36,826 nt of DNA from Thauera sp. (lineage in GTDB: Bacteria > Pseudomonadota > Gammaproteobacteria > Burkholderiales > Rhodocyclaceae), in the NCBI GenBank assembly GCA_017302295.1, contig JAFLDS010000028.1:1-36826 (forward strand), in the 5' to 3' direction. The notes beneath the pieces are model-generated. The model saw nothing but the letters and a program-made list of their open reading frames with translations, was not told where the DNA came from and did no database searches. Shown here one piece after another: positions 18,227 through 28,000 of the stretch (positions are counted from its first letter, which is position 1; the number at the start of each line of letters is the position of its first letter). The translations under genes were made by a program, and so were the position numbers.

Positions 18227-19635
18227 GAGGCAGTCTCCCCATATCCTTGCTGGCTGCTACCGTGCTGACCGGGTGTGCCAGCGTTGCGATCGATGAGAAC
18301 TTCGCCGAGGTTGAGCGCTTTGCGCGCGAGCAGACGGGCAGCGAGGTGCGCTGGCTGCGCTCGGACCCCGAGCGCGAGGCGATGCGCACCGAGGTCGATC
18401 GGCTGCTGGCCCAGCCGCTCGCAATTGACGACGCGGTGCGCATCGCGCTCGGCTACAGCCCGGCCTTCCAGTCCCTGCTGGCGGAAGCCGCCGTGGCCTC
18501 GGCGGATGCGACCGGTTCCGCTCGCATCGGCAATCCGGTGTTCACCTTCGAGCGGCTGTTTCGCTCGGGCGCCGAGGGGCGCGAAATCGACATCGGCCGT
18601 TCGCTCGGCATCTCGCTGTTCGACCTGCTGTTCCTGCCTGCACGGCTGGAGCAGGCCGAGTTCCGCCAGCAGCAGACCCGGCTGCAGTCTTCGATTACGC
18701 TGTTGAGCACCGTCACTGAAGTGCGCCAGGCCTGGGTCGATGCGATCGCGGCGCGACAGGTCGCGCGCTACCGCGAGGAGGTGGCCACGGCCGCCGGGAC
18801 CGCTGCCGAGCTCGCCCGTCGGATGCAGGCCACCGGCAACTTCAGCCGCCTGCAGCGCGCCCGCGAGCAGGCGCTGGCCGCCGAGGAGACGGCCAACCTG
18901 ATCCGCGCCCGTCAGAACGCCACCGCCGCGCGCGAGGCGCTGATCCAGCGCTTGGGGCTGACCCCGAGCCAGGCGCAGACGCTACGCCTACCGGATCAGT
19001 TGCCGGCCTTGCCCGAGGCGCCGATGGACGAAGCCACCGCCGGTGCGGCGTTGCTGGAGAACCGGCTCGACGTGCGCATCGCCCGCACCGATCTCGACCG
19101 GACGGCGAAGAGCCTGGGTCTGACGCGGGTCACCAGCGTCGTCAATGGCCTGCATGTGGCCGGCGTGCGCAACAGCGAGACCGGTGAATCGTCGCAGCGC
19201 GGCTTCGAGATCGAACTGCCGCTGCCCCTGTTCGACTTCGGCGATGCGGCGCGCGCCGGCGGCGAGGCCCGCTATCTCGCGGCCTTCAATCGCACGCTCG
19301 AACTTGCCAGTAACGCCAGCTCCCAGGTCCGGGTGGCCTACGAGGGCTACCGCAGTGCATACGATCTTGCGCGCCACTACCGCAACGAGGTGGTCCCGCT
19401 GCGTCAGAACATCACCGAAGAGTCGGTGCTCCAGTACAACGGGATGCTGATCGGCGTGTTCGAGCTGCTTGCCGCTGCGCGGTCCCAATCGGCCAGCGCG
19501 GTGCAGGCGATCGAGGCCGAGCGCGACTTTTGGCGCGCCGAGGCGGCGCTCAAGGCCAGCCTGCTCGGCCAGCCGATCGCACCGATCAGCCTTCAATCGG
19601 GCGCATCGCCGGCAGAAGCCGGCGCTGGCCACTGA
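18223..19635 (+). CDS. TolC-family outer membrane lipoprotein
   Basis: This is an outer-membrane factor, forming a trimeric export duct. The 470-residue protein has a lipoprotein signal with lipobox LTGC (acylated C18). Two OEP repeats follow, typical of TolC/CusC proteins, with long Ala/Glu/Arg-rich coiled coils (about 100-270 and 320-450) and the strand motif FEIELPLPLFDFGDA. No RND or adaptor gene adjoins it; the RND set further downstream has its own TolC-like gene. Its neighbours are a small secreted protein upstream (overlap ATGA) and a multicopper oxidase 17 bp downstream. Its role in this operon is therefore uncertain. Confidence 0.88.
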   Translation: MRGSLPISLLAATVLTGCASVAIDENFAEVERFAREQTGSEVRWLRSDPEREAMRTEVDRLLAQPLAIDDAVRIALGYSPAFQSLLAEAAVASADATGSARIGNPVFTFERLFRSGAEGREIDIGRSLGISLFDLLFLPARLEQAEFRQQQTRLQSSITLLSTVTEVRQAWVDAIAARQVARYREEVATAAGTAAELARRMQATGNFSRLQRAREQALAAEETANLIRARQNATAAREALIQRLGLTPSQAQTLRLPDQLPALPEAPMDEATAGAALLENRLDVRIARTDLDRTAKSLGLTRVTSVVNGLHVAGVRNSETGESSQRGFEIELPLPLFDFGDAARAGGEARYLAAFNRTLELASNASSQVRVAYEGYRSAYDLARHYRNEVVPLRQNITEESVLQYNGMLIGVFELLAAARSQSASAVQAIEAERDFWRAEAALKASLLGQPIAPISLQSGASPAEAGAGH

Positions 19636-19652
19636 CCTGTCCGGAGACGTTC

Positions 19653-21056
19653 ATGACCACCCGACGCAGCTTTCTCGCCGGGGCGGGCCTCTTGGCCGCC
19701 GCCGGAACCGTCAACCGCGCCGCGCTCGCGGCGCTGCCCGAACCCGTGATCCAGACCAGCGCCGCAACGGCCGCGCCCTTGATCCCGCCCACTGGCCGCC
19801 CGTACGACCCGGTCGTCACGCTCAACGGCTGGACGGCGCCCTGGCGCATGAACGCTGGGGTGAAGGAGTTCCACCTCGTCGCCGAACCCGTCGAGCGCGA
19901 GATCGCCCCCGGCATGGTGGCGCGGCTCTGGGGCTATAACGGCCAGTCGCCCGGGCCGACGATCGAGGTCGTCGAGGGCGACCGCGTGCGCATCTTCGTC
20001 ACCAACCGTCTGCCCGAGCACACCACCATCCACTGGCATGGCCAGCGCCTGCCCAACGGCATGGACGGGGTGGGCGGCCTCAACCAGCCGCAGATCCCGC
20101 CGGGCAAGACCTTCGTCTACGAATTCATCGCCCGCCGCCCCGGCACCTTCATGTACCACCCGCACGCCGACGAGATGGTGCAGATGGCGATGGGCATGAT
20201 GGGCTTCTGGGTCACGCACCCGCGCGAACCACATCCGCACATCGCGCGCGTGGATCGCGACTTTTGCTTCCTGCTCAACGCCTACGACATCGAGCCGGGC
20301 AGCTACGTGCCCAAGATCAACACCATGCTCGAGTTCAACCTGTGGACCTGGAACAGCCGCGCCTTCCCCGGCATCGACTCGCTCAATGTCCGGAAGGGCG
20401 ACCACGTGCGGGTGCGCATCGGCAACCTGACGATGACCAACCACCCGATCCACATCCACGGCCACGAGTTCGAGGTCACCGGCACCGACGGCGGGCCGAC
20501 GCGCCCCGAATCGCGCTGGCCCGAGGTCACCACCGACGTGGCGGTCGGCCAGATGCGCCAGATCGAGTTCATCGCCGACGAGGAGGGCGACTGGGCGATG
20601 CACTGCCACAAGTCGCACCACACCATGAACGCGATGGGCCACGACGTGCCGACCATGATCGGCGTCGACCACCGCGGCCTGGTCGAGGGCATCCAGAAGT
20701 TGGTGCCCGACTACATGCTGATGGGCGAGCGCGGCATGGCCGACATGGGCGAGATGGAGATGGCGCTGCCCGACAACACCCTGCCGATGATGACCGGGCA
20801 GGGGCCGTTCGGCGCCATCGAGATGGGCGGCATGTTCACCGTGCTCAAGGTACGGCGTGAGCAGAAACGGGGCGACTACCGCGATCCGGGCTGGTTCAAG
20901 CACCCGAAGGGGACGGTGGCCTACGAGTGGGCCGGCGCGGCGCTGCCCGAACCGGCGCGCAGCGATGCAGCCGGAGCTTCGAGCATGCCGCGCGCCGAGC
21001 CGGCGCGATCGGTCGAGATGACGGTTCGCAAGCCTACTGGCCATCAGGGGCATTGA
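19653..21056 (+). CDS. Multicopper oxidase, Tat-exported
   Basis: This is a periplasmic multicopper oxidase, expected to oxidise Cu(I) to the less toxic Cu(II). The 467-residue protein has a twin-arginine signal (TTRRSFLAGAG, residues 2-12). The four copper-binding His segments are present: HWHG (127-130), HPH (169-171), HPIHIHGH (264-271) and HCHKSHH (317-323). The type-1 site therefore has C318, H323 and axial M328. A Met-rich patch near the C-terminus (GMADMGEMEMAL, PMMTGQ) could hold substrate Cu(I). It is shorter than PcoA/CopA oxidases (about 600). GGAG precedes ATG 19653. A cupredoxin gene follows after 70 bp. Confidence 0.93.
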   Translation: MTTRRSFLAGAGLLAAAGTVNRAALAALPEPVIQTSAATAAPLIPPTGRPYDPVVTLNGWTAPWRMNAGVKEFHLVAEPVEREIAPGMVARLWGYNGQSPGPTIEVVEGDRVRIFVTNRLPEHTTIHWHGQRLPNGMDGVGGLNQPQIPPGKTFVYEFIARRPGTFMYHPHADEMVQMAMGMMGFWVTHPREPHPHIARVDRDFCFLLNAYDIEPGSYVPKINTMLEFNLWTWNSRAFPGIDSLNVRKGDHVRVRIGNLTMTNHPIHIHGHEFEVTGTDGGPTRPESRWPEVTTDVAVGQMRQIEFIADEEGDWAMHCHKSHHTMNAMGHDVPTMIGVDHRGLVEGIQKLVPDYMLMGERGMADMGEMEMALPDNTLPMMTGQGPFGAIEMGGMFTVLKVRREQKRGDYRDPGWFKHPKGTVAYEWAGAALPEPARSDAAGASSMPRAEPARSVEMTVRKPTGHQGH

Positions 21057-21126
21057 AGTCAATCGTCCGGTAATCAGCACCCATAACAACACCAGTGAGA
21101 TTCAATCAACAGAGATGGAGATTCCC

Positions 21127-21627
21127 ATGAAAAATCGTCGTCGTTTTCTCGCCAGCGGCCTTGCCGCCGGTGTGCTTGCCCTGCACCGCAGCGCGTTCGC
21201 CCATGGCAATGCCGCGCATGCAGCCAAAGCAGCCTCTGACACCCCCAAGGAGCAGCAGGCCTGGGGGATTGCCGGCACTGAGAAGGCCGTCTCACGAACG
21301 ATCCCGATCGTGATGACCGATGAAATGCGCTTCGTGCCTGACCGCATCGAGGTGCGCCTGGGCGAGACAATCCGCTTCACCCACGAGAACCGGGGCGCGG
21401 TGATGCACGAAATGGTGGTCGGTACGCCCGAGACACTGGCCGAGCACGCTGAGATGATGCAGCGCTTCCCCGAGATGGAGCATGACGAGCCGTGGATGGC
21501 TCACGTCCCGCCGGCCGGGCGAGGCGAGATGATCTGGGAGTTCAACCGTGCCGGCGATTTCCAGTTCGCCTGCCTGATTCCCGGTCACTTCCAGGCCGGC
21601 ATGATCGGCTCGATCAAGGTTGGCTGA
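21127..21627 (+). CDS. Periplasmic cupredoxin (type-1 copper protein)
   Basis: This 166-residue protein has an RR-containing signal (KNRRRFLASGL, possible Tat) ending near AFAHG. A plastocyanin/azurin-like domain carries the four expected type-1 copper ligands: H94 (VMHEMVV), C149 (FACLIPGH), H154 and M159. An insert with Met, His and Glu (residues 105-120, HAEMMQRFPEMEHDE) is typical of cupredoxins in copper-resistance clusters. It probably accepts electrons from, or carries copper for, the preceding oxidase. ATG 21127 has a GGAG site. The TGA stop (21625-21627) lies inside copper-box element C. Confidence 0.9.
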   Translation: MKNRRRFLASGLAAGVLALHRSAFAHGNAAHAAKAASDTPKEQQAWGIAGTEKAVSRTIPIVMTDEMRFVPDRIEVRLGETIRFTHENRGAVMHEMVVGTPETLAEHAEMMQRFPEMEHDEPWMAHVPPAGRGEMIWEFNRAGDFQFACLIPGHFQAGMIGSIKVG

Positions 21628-21678
21628 CAGAAATGTAATCCGTGCGTCAGCGTCCCGTTGGTGAGCCCTTCGCATAAT
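21624..21678 (+). promoter_or_regulatory. Copper-box element C with -10, for the cus operon
   Basis: CTGAC (21624-21628), AGAAATGTAAT plus six bases, then GTCAG (21646-21650). The best -10 of the set, CATAAT, is at 21673-21678, again 22 bases on. The left arm supplies the stop codon of the cupredoxin gene. After the right arm, CGTCCCGTTGG is close to CTTCCCGTTGG in element A, so sequence beyond the box is also shared. Confidence 0.8.
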
Positions 21679-21729
21679 CGTGCTGACTTTCGAATTCACC
21701 CAGACATGCAACCCTTGGAGAGAACCATC

Positions 21730-22077
21730 ATGAAGAAGACCCTCATCACCACTGCGCTCCTGGCCCTGCTGGGCGGTACGGCCCCGGTGGCGTTTGCGCA
21801 GGCCGATCACGACGCCCACCACGGCGGCGCGAGTGCCCCAGCCGAAGCCGATGCCAAGCTGGCCGAGGGCACGGTCAAGAAGATCGACAAGTCGGCGGGC
21901 AAGCTCACCATCGCGCACGGCCCGCTCGAATCGCTCGGCATGCCGGCGATGACCATGGTGTTCCGCGCGGCCGAGCCGGGCCTGCTCGATCAGGTCAAGG
22001 TGGGCGACAAGATCCGCTTCGCGGTCGAGCGCGTCGGTGGTGCGCTGACGGTGACGTCGCTCGAAGCTGCCCAGTGA
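21730..22077 (+). CDS. CusF-like periplasmic copper-binding protein
   Basis: This is a small periplasmic Cu(I)/Ag(I) chaperone of the CusF family, expected to hand metal to the CusCBA pump. The 115-residue protein has a signal peptide (about 1-24, PVAFAQ), a His-rich start of the mature protein (DHDAHHGG), and the OB-fold metal loop AHGPLESLGMPAMTM. CusF of E. coli uses His, Trp, Met and Met; here H63, M74 and M76 are present but the Trp position holds M71. GGAGAG precedes the ATG. It leads the second copper block and is followed by the TolC, adaptor and RND genes. Confidence 0.88.
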   Translation: MKKTLITTALLALLGGTAPVAFAQADHDAHHGGASAPAEADAKLAEGTVKKIDKSAGKLTIAHGPLESLGMPAMTMVFRAAEPGLLDQVKVGDKIRFAVERVGGALTVTSLEAAQ

Positions 22078-22116
22078 CGCCTACCCCGCAGGTGCGTCGC
22101 GCGCCACGCTGACCAT

Positions 22117-22145
22117 CCGCCCCGGGGCATGCGCTGCCGGGGTGG
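22117..22145. repeat. Hairpin between cusF-like and cusC-like genes
   Basis: CCGCCCCGG (22117-22125) pairs with CCGGGGTGG (22137-22145), a 9-bp stem with one G-T wobble and an 11-base loop. No T-tract follows. It may act as a processing or partial attenuation site that sets different levels of the small chaperone and the pump; this is only inference. Confidence 0.5.
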
Positions 22146-22212
22146 CTGAACGACGAGGCGGGTGGCGAAGGGCCTGCGCATGCACTTCACCGCCTGCCGG
22201 AATCGTTTCTCG

Positions 22213-23520
22213 ATGAAATCCCCGTTCGCAGTACCCTCATCTCACCGGCCACGTCCCGCAGCGTTTGCCCTGGTGCTCGCGCTGACGCTGGGCAGTGGCA
22301 GTGCCTGGACGCAGGGCGCGCCCGACACGCCGACGCTCGGCGCGAACCCCCAGGCGCTGATCGACCATGCGCGCCAGAGCAACCCCGGCTTTGCCGCTGC
22401 GCGCGCGGAAGCGTCTGCAGCGCAGGAGCGCGTGACGCCCGCCGGTGCGCTGCCCGACCCGACCTTCGAGCTCGAGCTGATGGACGCCACCAACACCATG
22501 AGCGGGCGCTCGGCGTCCCTGTTGCCCGGCCAGGTGGGCGAGACGCGCTACCGCATCACCCAGCCGCTGCCCGGGTGGGGCAAGCGTGAGCTGGCGGTGA
22601 AGGCCGCCCAAGCCCAGGCGACCCAGGCCGATGCGATGCGCGATGTCTCCTGGGCCGAGCTCGCGGCAAAGATCGAGACGCTGTGGTTGCGCTACTACTC
22701 GGCCGACCGCGAGCTTGCCCTCAACCGCGACGCGCTGACCCTGCTGCAAAGCCTGGAGGAACTGAGCCTCACCCGTTACGAGCTCGGTCTGCTGCCGCAG
22801 CAGGCGGTGTTGCGCATGCAGCGCGAGATCACCGCGCAGCGCCTCGCGCTCGTCGAGGTCGAACAGCGGCGCAAGGGGCTGGCAGCGGGGCTCAACGGCC
22901 TGCTCGGCCGGGCGCATGATGCGCCGCTCGCCACACCCGCAGATCCAGCCCCCTTGCCCGAGCAGCTGGAGGCGGGCGCCCTTTTTGAGTCGGCGGCCAG
23001 TGCCAACCCGGACGTGAATGCCGCCGCCTACGGCATCGACGTGGCACGTGCCGAGCGCGAACGAACGTATCAGGACCGCTTGCCGGACTTCGCCGTTGGC
23101 GTGCGCAACAACCGCCCGGATGAAGGCAAGGCGTCGTGGGACGTGATGTTCGAGGTGATGATCCCGCTGCAGCAGTCCAGCCGTCGCGCCAGGGAGCGCG
23201 AAGCCGAGTACATGCTGATGGCGGCCGAGGCGCGGCGGGAGGACGCCCGCGCGCGCGCGACCGGCGAGCTCGGTATTGCCTGGTCGATGTATGCGCAAGG
23301 CCGCGAGACCTTGCGCCTGCTCGAACATACGTTGCTGCCGCAGGCCCAGGCCACCCGGGATGCAAGTCAGGCCGCGCTCAGCAGCGGCAAGGTCGACTTC
23401 GACAGCGTGATCGAAGCCGAGCGCCAGCTCATCGACATCCGGACTCAACGCTTGAAGGCCGAGCTCGACACGCGCCTGGCGCTGACAGAAATCAAGAAAC
23501 TGACAGGGGATCTGAAGTGA
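22213..23520 (+). CDS. cusC: CusC-like outer membrane factor (TolC family)
   Basis: This is the outer-membrane duct of the tripartite Cu/Ag efflux pump. The predicted 435-residue protein has a signal peptide (about 1-33, ending SGSAWTQG) and the two OEP domains with long Gln/Ala/Glu-rich coiled coils. It has no lipobox, unlike the other TolC-like gene at 18223. The start is uncertain: ATG 22213 gives the best signal peptide, while ATG 22180 or GTG 22162 would add 11 or 17 residues; none has a strong ribosome site. The 3' end overlaps the start of the adaptor gene (GTGA). Confidence 0.85.
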   Translation: MKSPFAVPSSHRPRPAAFALVLALTLGSGSAWTQGAPDTPTLGANPQALIDHARQSNPGFAAARAEASAAQERVTPAGALPDPTFELELMDATNTMSGRSASLLPGQVGETRYRITQPLPGWGKRELAVKAAQAQATQADAMRDVSWAELAAKIETLWLRYYSADRELALNRDALTLLQSLEELSLTRYELGLLPQQAVLRMQREITAQRLALVEVEQRRKGLAAGLNGLLGRAHDAPLATPADPAPLPEQLEAGALFESAASANPDVNAAAYGIDVARAERERTYQDRLPDFAVGVRNNRPDEGKASWDVMFEVMIPLQQSSRRAREREAEYMLMAAEARREDARARATGELGIAWSMYAQGRETLRLLEHTLLPQAQATRDASQAALSSGKVDFDSVIEAERQLIDIRTQRLKAELDTRLALTEIKKLTGDLK

Positions 23521-25073
23521 GCTCAGCCGTTCGAATGACGGCGATCGCTGTGGGCGTGGCGATTGCCATAGGTGCGGGGTACTGGATTGCGCACCTGCAA
23601 AATGCTGGAAATCCAGTTCCGCTGATCACCGAAAGCCAGGCGCAAAGCGATAGCGCAGCCCCGGCCGACGGCGAACGCAAGATCCTCTACTACCGCAACC
23701 CGATGGGCCTGCCCGACACCTCGCCCGTGCCGAAGAAGGATTCGATGGGCATGGACTACATCCCCGTCTACGCCGACGACCAGCCCGACGACAGCGGCGC
23801 GGTGGTGGTCAGCCCTGCGCGCATCCAGACCCTGGGGGTGAAGACCGCAGAGGTTGAGCTGCGCACCGTGGATGCGGCGGTGCGCGCGAGCGGCCGTATC
23901 GAGTTCGACGAGCGCAGGCAGGTGGTGGTGGCGCCGCGCTTCGAGGGCTGGATCGAGCGCCTGCATGTGAATGCGGTCGGCGACCCGGTGAGGAAGGGCC
24001 AGCCGCTGTTCACCGCCTACAGTCCAGAGCTGCAATCCACTGGCGAGGAGTTGCGCATTGCCGAGCGTCTGGCCAGCCAGAGCGCGGCGCAGGATCCGAT
24101 CGCAAGCGAATCCGCCCGCCGCCTGGCGGAGGCGACGCGTGCGCGCCTGCGCAACCTGCAGGTGGCCGGCCAGGCCGGTGCGCGCCAGGTCTTCCACGCC
24201 CCGGCGAGCGGCGTGGTGCTGGAGAAGGAGGCCATCGAAGGCGGACGCTTTATGCCGGGAGACGCACTGTTCCGCATCGCCGACCTGTCGAAGGTGTGGA
24301 TCATTGCTGATGTGTATGAACAGGATCTCGCTCGCGTGCAGGTCGGTCAGAGCGCGCAGGTGGCGCTCGAGGCCTATCCCGGTCGCAGCTTCGCGGCGCG
24401 AGTCGATTATCTCTATCCGACGTTGGACGCCGCGACGCGCAGCACCCGCGTGCGCCTGGAACTGGACAACCCGGAGGGCCTGTTGCGCCCAGGCATGTTC
24501 GCCCAGATCGCGCTGGCGGCAGGTGATGCCACCCCGAGGGTCGCCGTGCCGAGCTCGGCGATCATCGACGATGGCGAACGGCGGGTCGTGCTGATTGCGC
24601 TCGGCGAAGGGCGCTTCAAGCCGCAGCCGGTGAAGCTCGGCCAGCGCGGTCGAGATGTGGTCGAGGTGCTCGACGGCGTGGCGGCGGGCGATCGCGTGGT
24701 GGTTTCGGCCAACTTCCTGATCGACTCGGAAAGCCAGCTCAAGGCGGCACTCTCCAACCTTGTCGAGCCCGATGCCGGCGATCAGCCCCAAGCGAGCCCT
24801 ACCCGTTACGAAGCGCAAGGGACGTTCGATGCACTCGACGCCGAAGGCGGCAGCGTGACGATGACGCATGGCGAGATCCCGGCCCTCCAGTGGCCGGCGA
24901 TGACCATGGACTTCATGATTGCCGATCCGGCGCTGGTGAAGAGCATCGCCCCAGGCTCGCCGGTGCGGTTCGTCTTCGAGGCGGGTGAGCCAGGCGAGTA
25001 CATCATCACAGGCATCGAGCCGGTTGCAGGCACTGCGCCTGCACCGAGCGCCGGCGGTCACGGGGGGCACTGA
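23517..25073 (+). CDS. cusB: CusB-type periplasmic adaptor with N-terminal metal domain and C-terminal CusF domain
   Basis: This is the membrane-fusion subunit linking CusA and CusC. The 518-residue chain has, in order: an N-terminal anchor (7-24); a heavy-metal-binding domain (YYRNPMGLPDTSPVPKKDSM, about 58-85); the HlyD-like barrel, lipoyl and hairpin core (about 95-410); and a fused CusF-like domain (about 429-505). The last carries H451, W459, M462 and M464 (ALQWPAMTM) and ends in a GGHGGH tail. The GTG at 23517 was chosen because AGGGGA is well spaced before it and it overlaps the previous stop; ATG 23535 is the alternative. The cusA ATG follows its TGA by one base. Confidence 0.92.
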   Translation: MSSAVRMTAIAVGVAIAIGAGYWIAHLQNAGNPVPLITESQAQSDSAAPADGERKILYYRNPMGLPDTSPVPKKDSMGMDYIPVYADDQPDDSGAVVVSPARIQTLGVKTAEVELRTVDAAVRASGRIEFDERRQVVVAPRFEGWIERLHVNAVGDPVRKGQPLFTAYSPELQSTGEELRIAERLASQSAAQDPIASESARRLAEATRARLRNLQVAGQAGARQVFHAPASGVVLEKEAIEGGRFMPGDALFRIADLSKVWIIADVYEQDLARVQVGQSAQVALEAYPGRSFAARVDYLYPTLDAATRSTRVRLELDNPEGLLRPGMFAQIALAAGDATPRVAVPSSAIIDDGERRVVLIALGEGRFKPQPVKLGQRGRDVVEVLDGVAAGDRVVVSANFLIDSESQLKAALSNLVEPDAGDQPQASPTRYEAQGTFDALDAEGGSVTMTHGEIPALQWPAMTMDFMIADPALVKSIAPGSPVRFVFEAGEPGEYIITGIEPVAGTAPAPSAGGHGGH

Positions 25074-25074
25074 G

Positions 25075-28000
25075 ATGCACGCCCCCGTGACAGACTCTTC
25101 GAACGTCGTGCCAACCGACGCGGCAGCCAGACCGGCAGCACCCGGCCTGCTCGACCGCGTCATCGACTGGTCGGCACGCAACGTCTTCCTCGTTCTGCTC
25201 GCCACGCTGTTCCTGATTGGCGGTGGCCTCTACGCGGTCAAGCACACGCCGCTCGACGCGCTGCCCGACCTCTCGGACGTGCAGGTCATCGTCTACACCG
25301 ACTACCCCGGCCAGGCGCCGCAGGTGGTCGAGGACCAGGTCACCTATCCGCTCACCACCTCGATGCTGGCGGTGCCGCGCGCCAAGGTGGTGCGCGGCTT
25401 CTCGATGTTCGGCGCGTCCTATGTGTATGTGATCTTCGAGGACGGCACCGACATCTACTGGGCGCGTTCGCGCGTGCTCGAATATCTGAGCACCGCCGCC
25501 AGCCGCCTGCCGCAGGGCGTGGCGCCGCAGATCGGGCCGGACGCGACCGGCGTGGGCTGGGTGTACCAGTACGCGGTGGTGGGCCGCGACATGAGCCTGG
25601 CCGACACGCGCAGCCTGCAGGACTGGTACGTGCGCTACCAGCTCACCAAGGCGCAAGGTGTGTCCGAGGTCGCCAGCATCGGCGGCTTTGTACGCGAATA
25701 CCAGGTCACAGTCGATCCGCTACGTTTGGCGGGCTACGGCATCACGCTCGACCAGGTGACGCAGGCGATCCGCGCCTCCAACCGCGACGTCGGCGGGCGG
25801 GTGGTGGAGCTCGCCGAGAAGGAATATATGGTGCGCGGTCGGGGCTACCTGCAAAGCGTGCAGGACATCGCCGACATCGTGCTCAAGGCCGAGCGTGGCA
25901 CGCCGGTGCGCGTGGGCGACGTCGCCCGCGTCGAGCTGGTGCCGGCCGAGCGGCGCGGCATCGCCGAGCTGAACGGCGAGGGCGAGGTGGCCTCGGGCAT
26001 CGTGATGGCCCGCTTCGGCCAGAACGCGCTCGACGTGATCGCCAACGTCAAGGCCAAGATCGCCGAGATCACCCCGGGCCTGCCGGCGGGGGCCGAGATC
26101 GTGCCGGTCTATGACCGCTCCGAACTAATCGAGCGCGCGATCGGCAACTTGAAATGGACGCTGCTCGAGGAGAGCCTGATCGTCGCCGCCGTGTGCGTGA
26201 TCTTCCTGCTCCATGTGCGCAGTGCGCTGGTGGCGATCATCACGCTGCCGCTTGGCATCCTGTTCGCCTTCATCGCCATGCGCTCGCTCGGCCTAGGTTC
26301 GAACATCATGAGCCTGGGTGGCATCGCGATCGCGATCGGGGCGATGGTGGACGCGGCGATCGTGATGATCGAGAACACGCACAAGCACATCGAGCGCCTG
26401 CCCGCAGGCGCGACCCAGAAGGTGCGCGGCGCTGCGATCGTGCTGGCGTGCAAGGAGGTCGGGCCGGCGCTGTTCTTCTCGCTGCTGATCATCACCGTGT
26501 CCTTCCTGCCGGTGTTCGCGCTCGAAGGCCAGGAGGGGCGGCTGTTCTCGCCGCTCGCCTTCACCAAGACCTTCGCCATGGCCGGCGCCGCGCTGCTGTC
26601 GGTGACCCTGGTGCCGGTGCTGATGCTGTTCTTCGTGCGCGGGCGCATCCTGCCCGAGGCGAAGAACCCGGTGAACCGGCTGCTGATCTGGCTGTACCGG
26701 CCGATCATCAAGGGCGTGCTGCGCTTCAAGGTCCTCACGCTCGTGCTCGCCGTGCTGGCGATGGCCGCCACCATCGTGCCCGCGCGCCAGATCGGCTCGG
26801 AGTTCATGCCGACGCTCAACGAAGGCACGCTGTTCTACATGCCGGCGGCGCTGCCGGGGATGTCGGTGACCGAGGCCGGGCGCCTGCTTGCCACCACCAA
26901 CCGCATCATCAAGACCTTCCCCGAGGTCGAGTCGGTGTACGGCAAGGCCGGCCGCGCCAACACCGCCACCGACCCGGCGCCGCTCGAGATGTTCGAGACC
27001 GTGATCAACCTCAAGCCGCAGGACCATTGGCGCCCCGGCATGACCACCGACAAGCTGATCGCCGAAATGGACGCCGCGCTCAAGTTCCCCGGCCTGGCCA
27101 ACTCGTGGACCATGCCGATCAAGGCGCGCATCGACATGCTCAGCACCGGCATCCGCACGCCGGTGGGGGTGAAGGTCTTCGGCAAGGATCTGGAAACGTT
27201 GGAGAAGGTGGCGCAGGCGGTGGAGGCGGCGGTGCGCAAGGTGCCGGGAGCGAGCAGTGCCTACGCCGAGCGCGTGGCCGGCGGCTACTACGTGGACATC
27301 GTGCCGCGCCGCGACCAGCTCGCGCGCTACGGGCTCACCATCGACATGGTGCAGGACGTGATCGCCACCGCGCTCGGCGGCGAGATGGTGACGACCACGG
27401 TCGAGGGCCTGGAGCGCTACGGCGTGTCGGTGCGCTACGCGCGCGGCCTGCGCGACGACCCGGCGCGGCTCGCCTCCGACGTGTTCGTGCCGACGATGAA
27501 CGGCCCGATCCCGCTCGGCCAGGTGGCCGAGGTCAAACTGACGCGCGGCGCACCCGCCATCCGCACCGAGAACGCGCTGCTGGCGGCCTATGTGTATGTC
27601 GACACGCGCGAGGCCGACCTCGGCGCCTTCGTCAAGCGCGCGCAGCAGGCGGTGGCCGAGGAGGTCGAGTTCCCGCAGGGCTATTACGCCACCTGGAGCG
27701 GCCAGTTCGAGAACATGGAGCGTGCCAAGGAGAAGATGAAGATCGTGGTGCCGGTGACGCTGGCGCTGATCTTCGTGCTGCTCTACCTCAACTTCCGGCG
27801 CCTGACCGAGACCCTGATCGTGATGCTGTCGGTGCCCTTCGCGCTGGTCGGCGGGGTGTGGCTGATGTGGTGGCTGGGCTACCAGATGAGCGTGGCGGTG
27901 GCGGTGGGCTTCATCGCGTTGGCGGGTGTTGCGGCGGAGACCGGGGTGATCATGCTGATCTACCTCGACCATGCCTGGCGCGAGGTGCGGGCGCGCTGCC

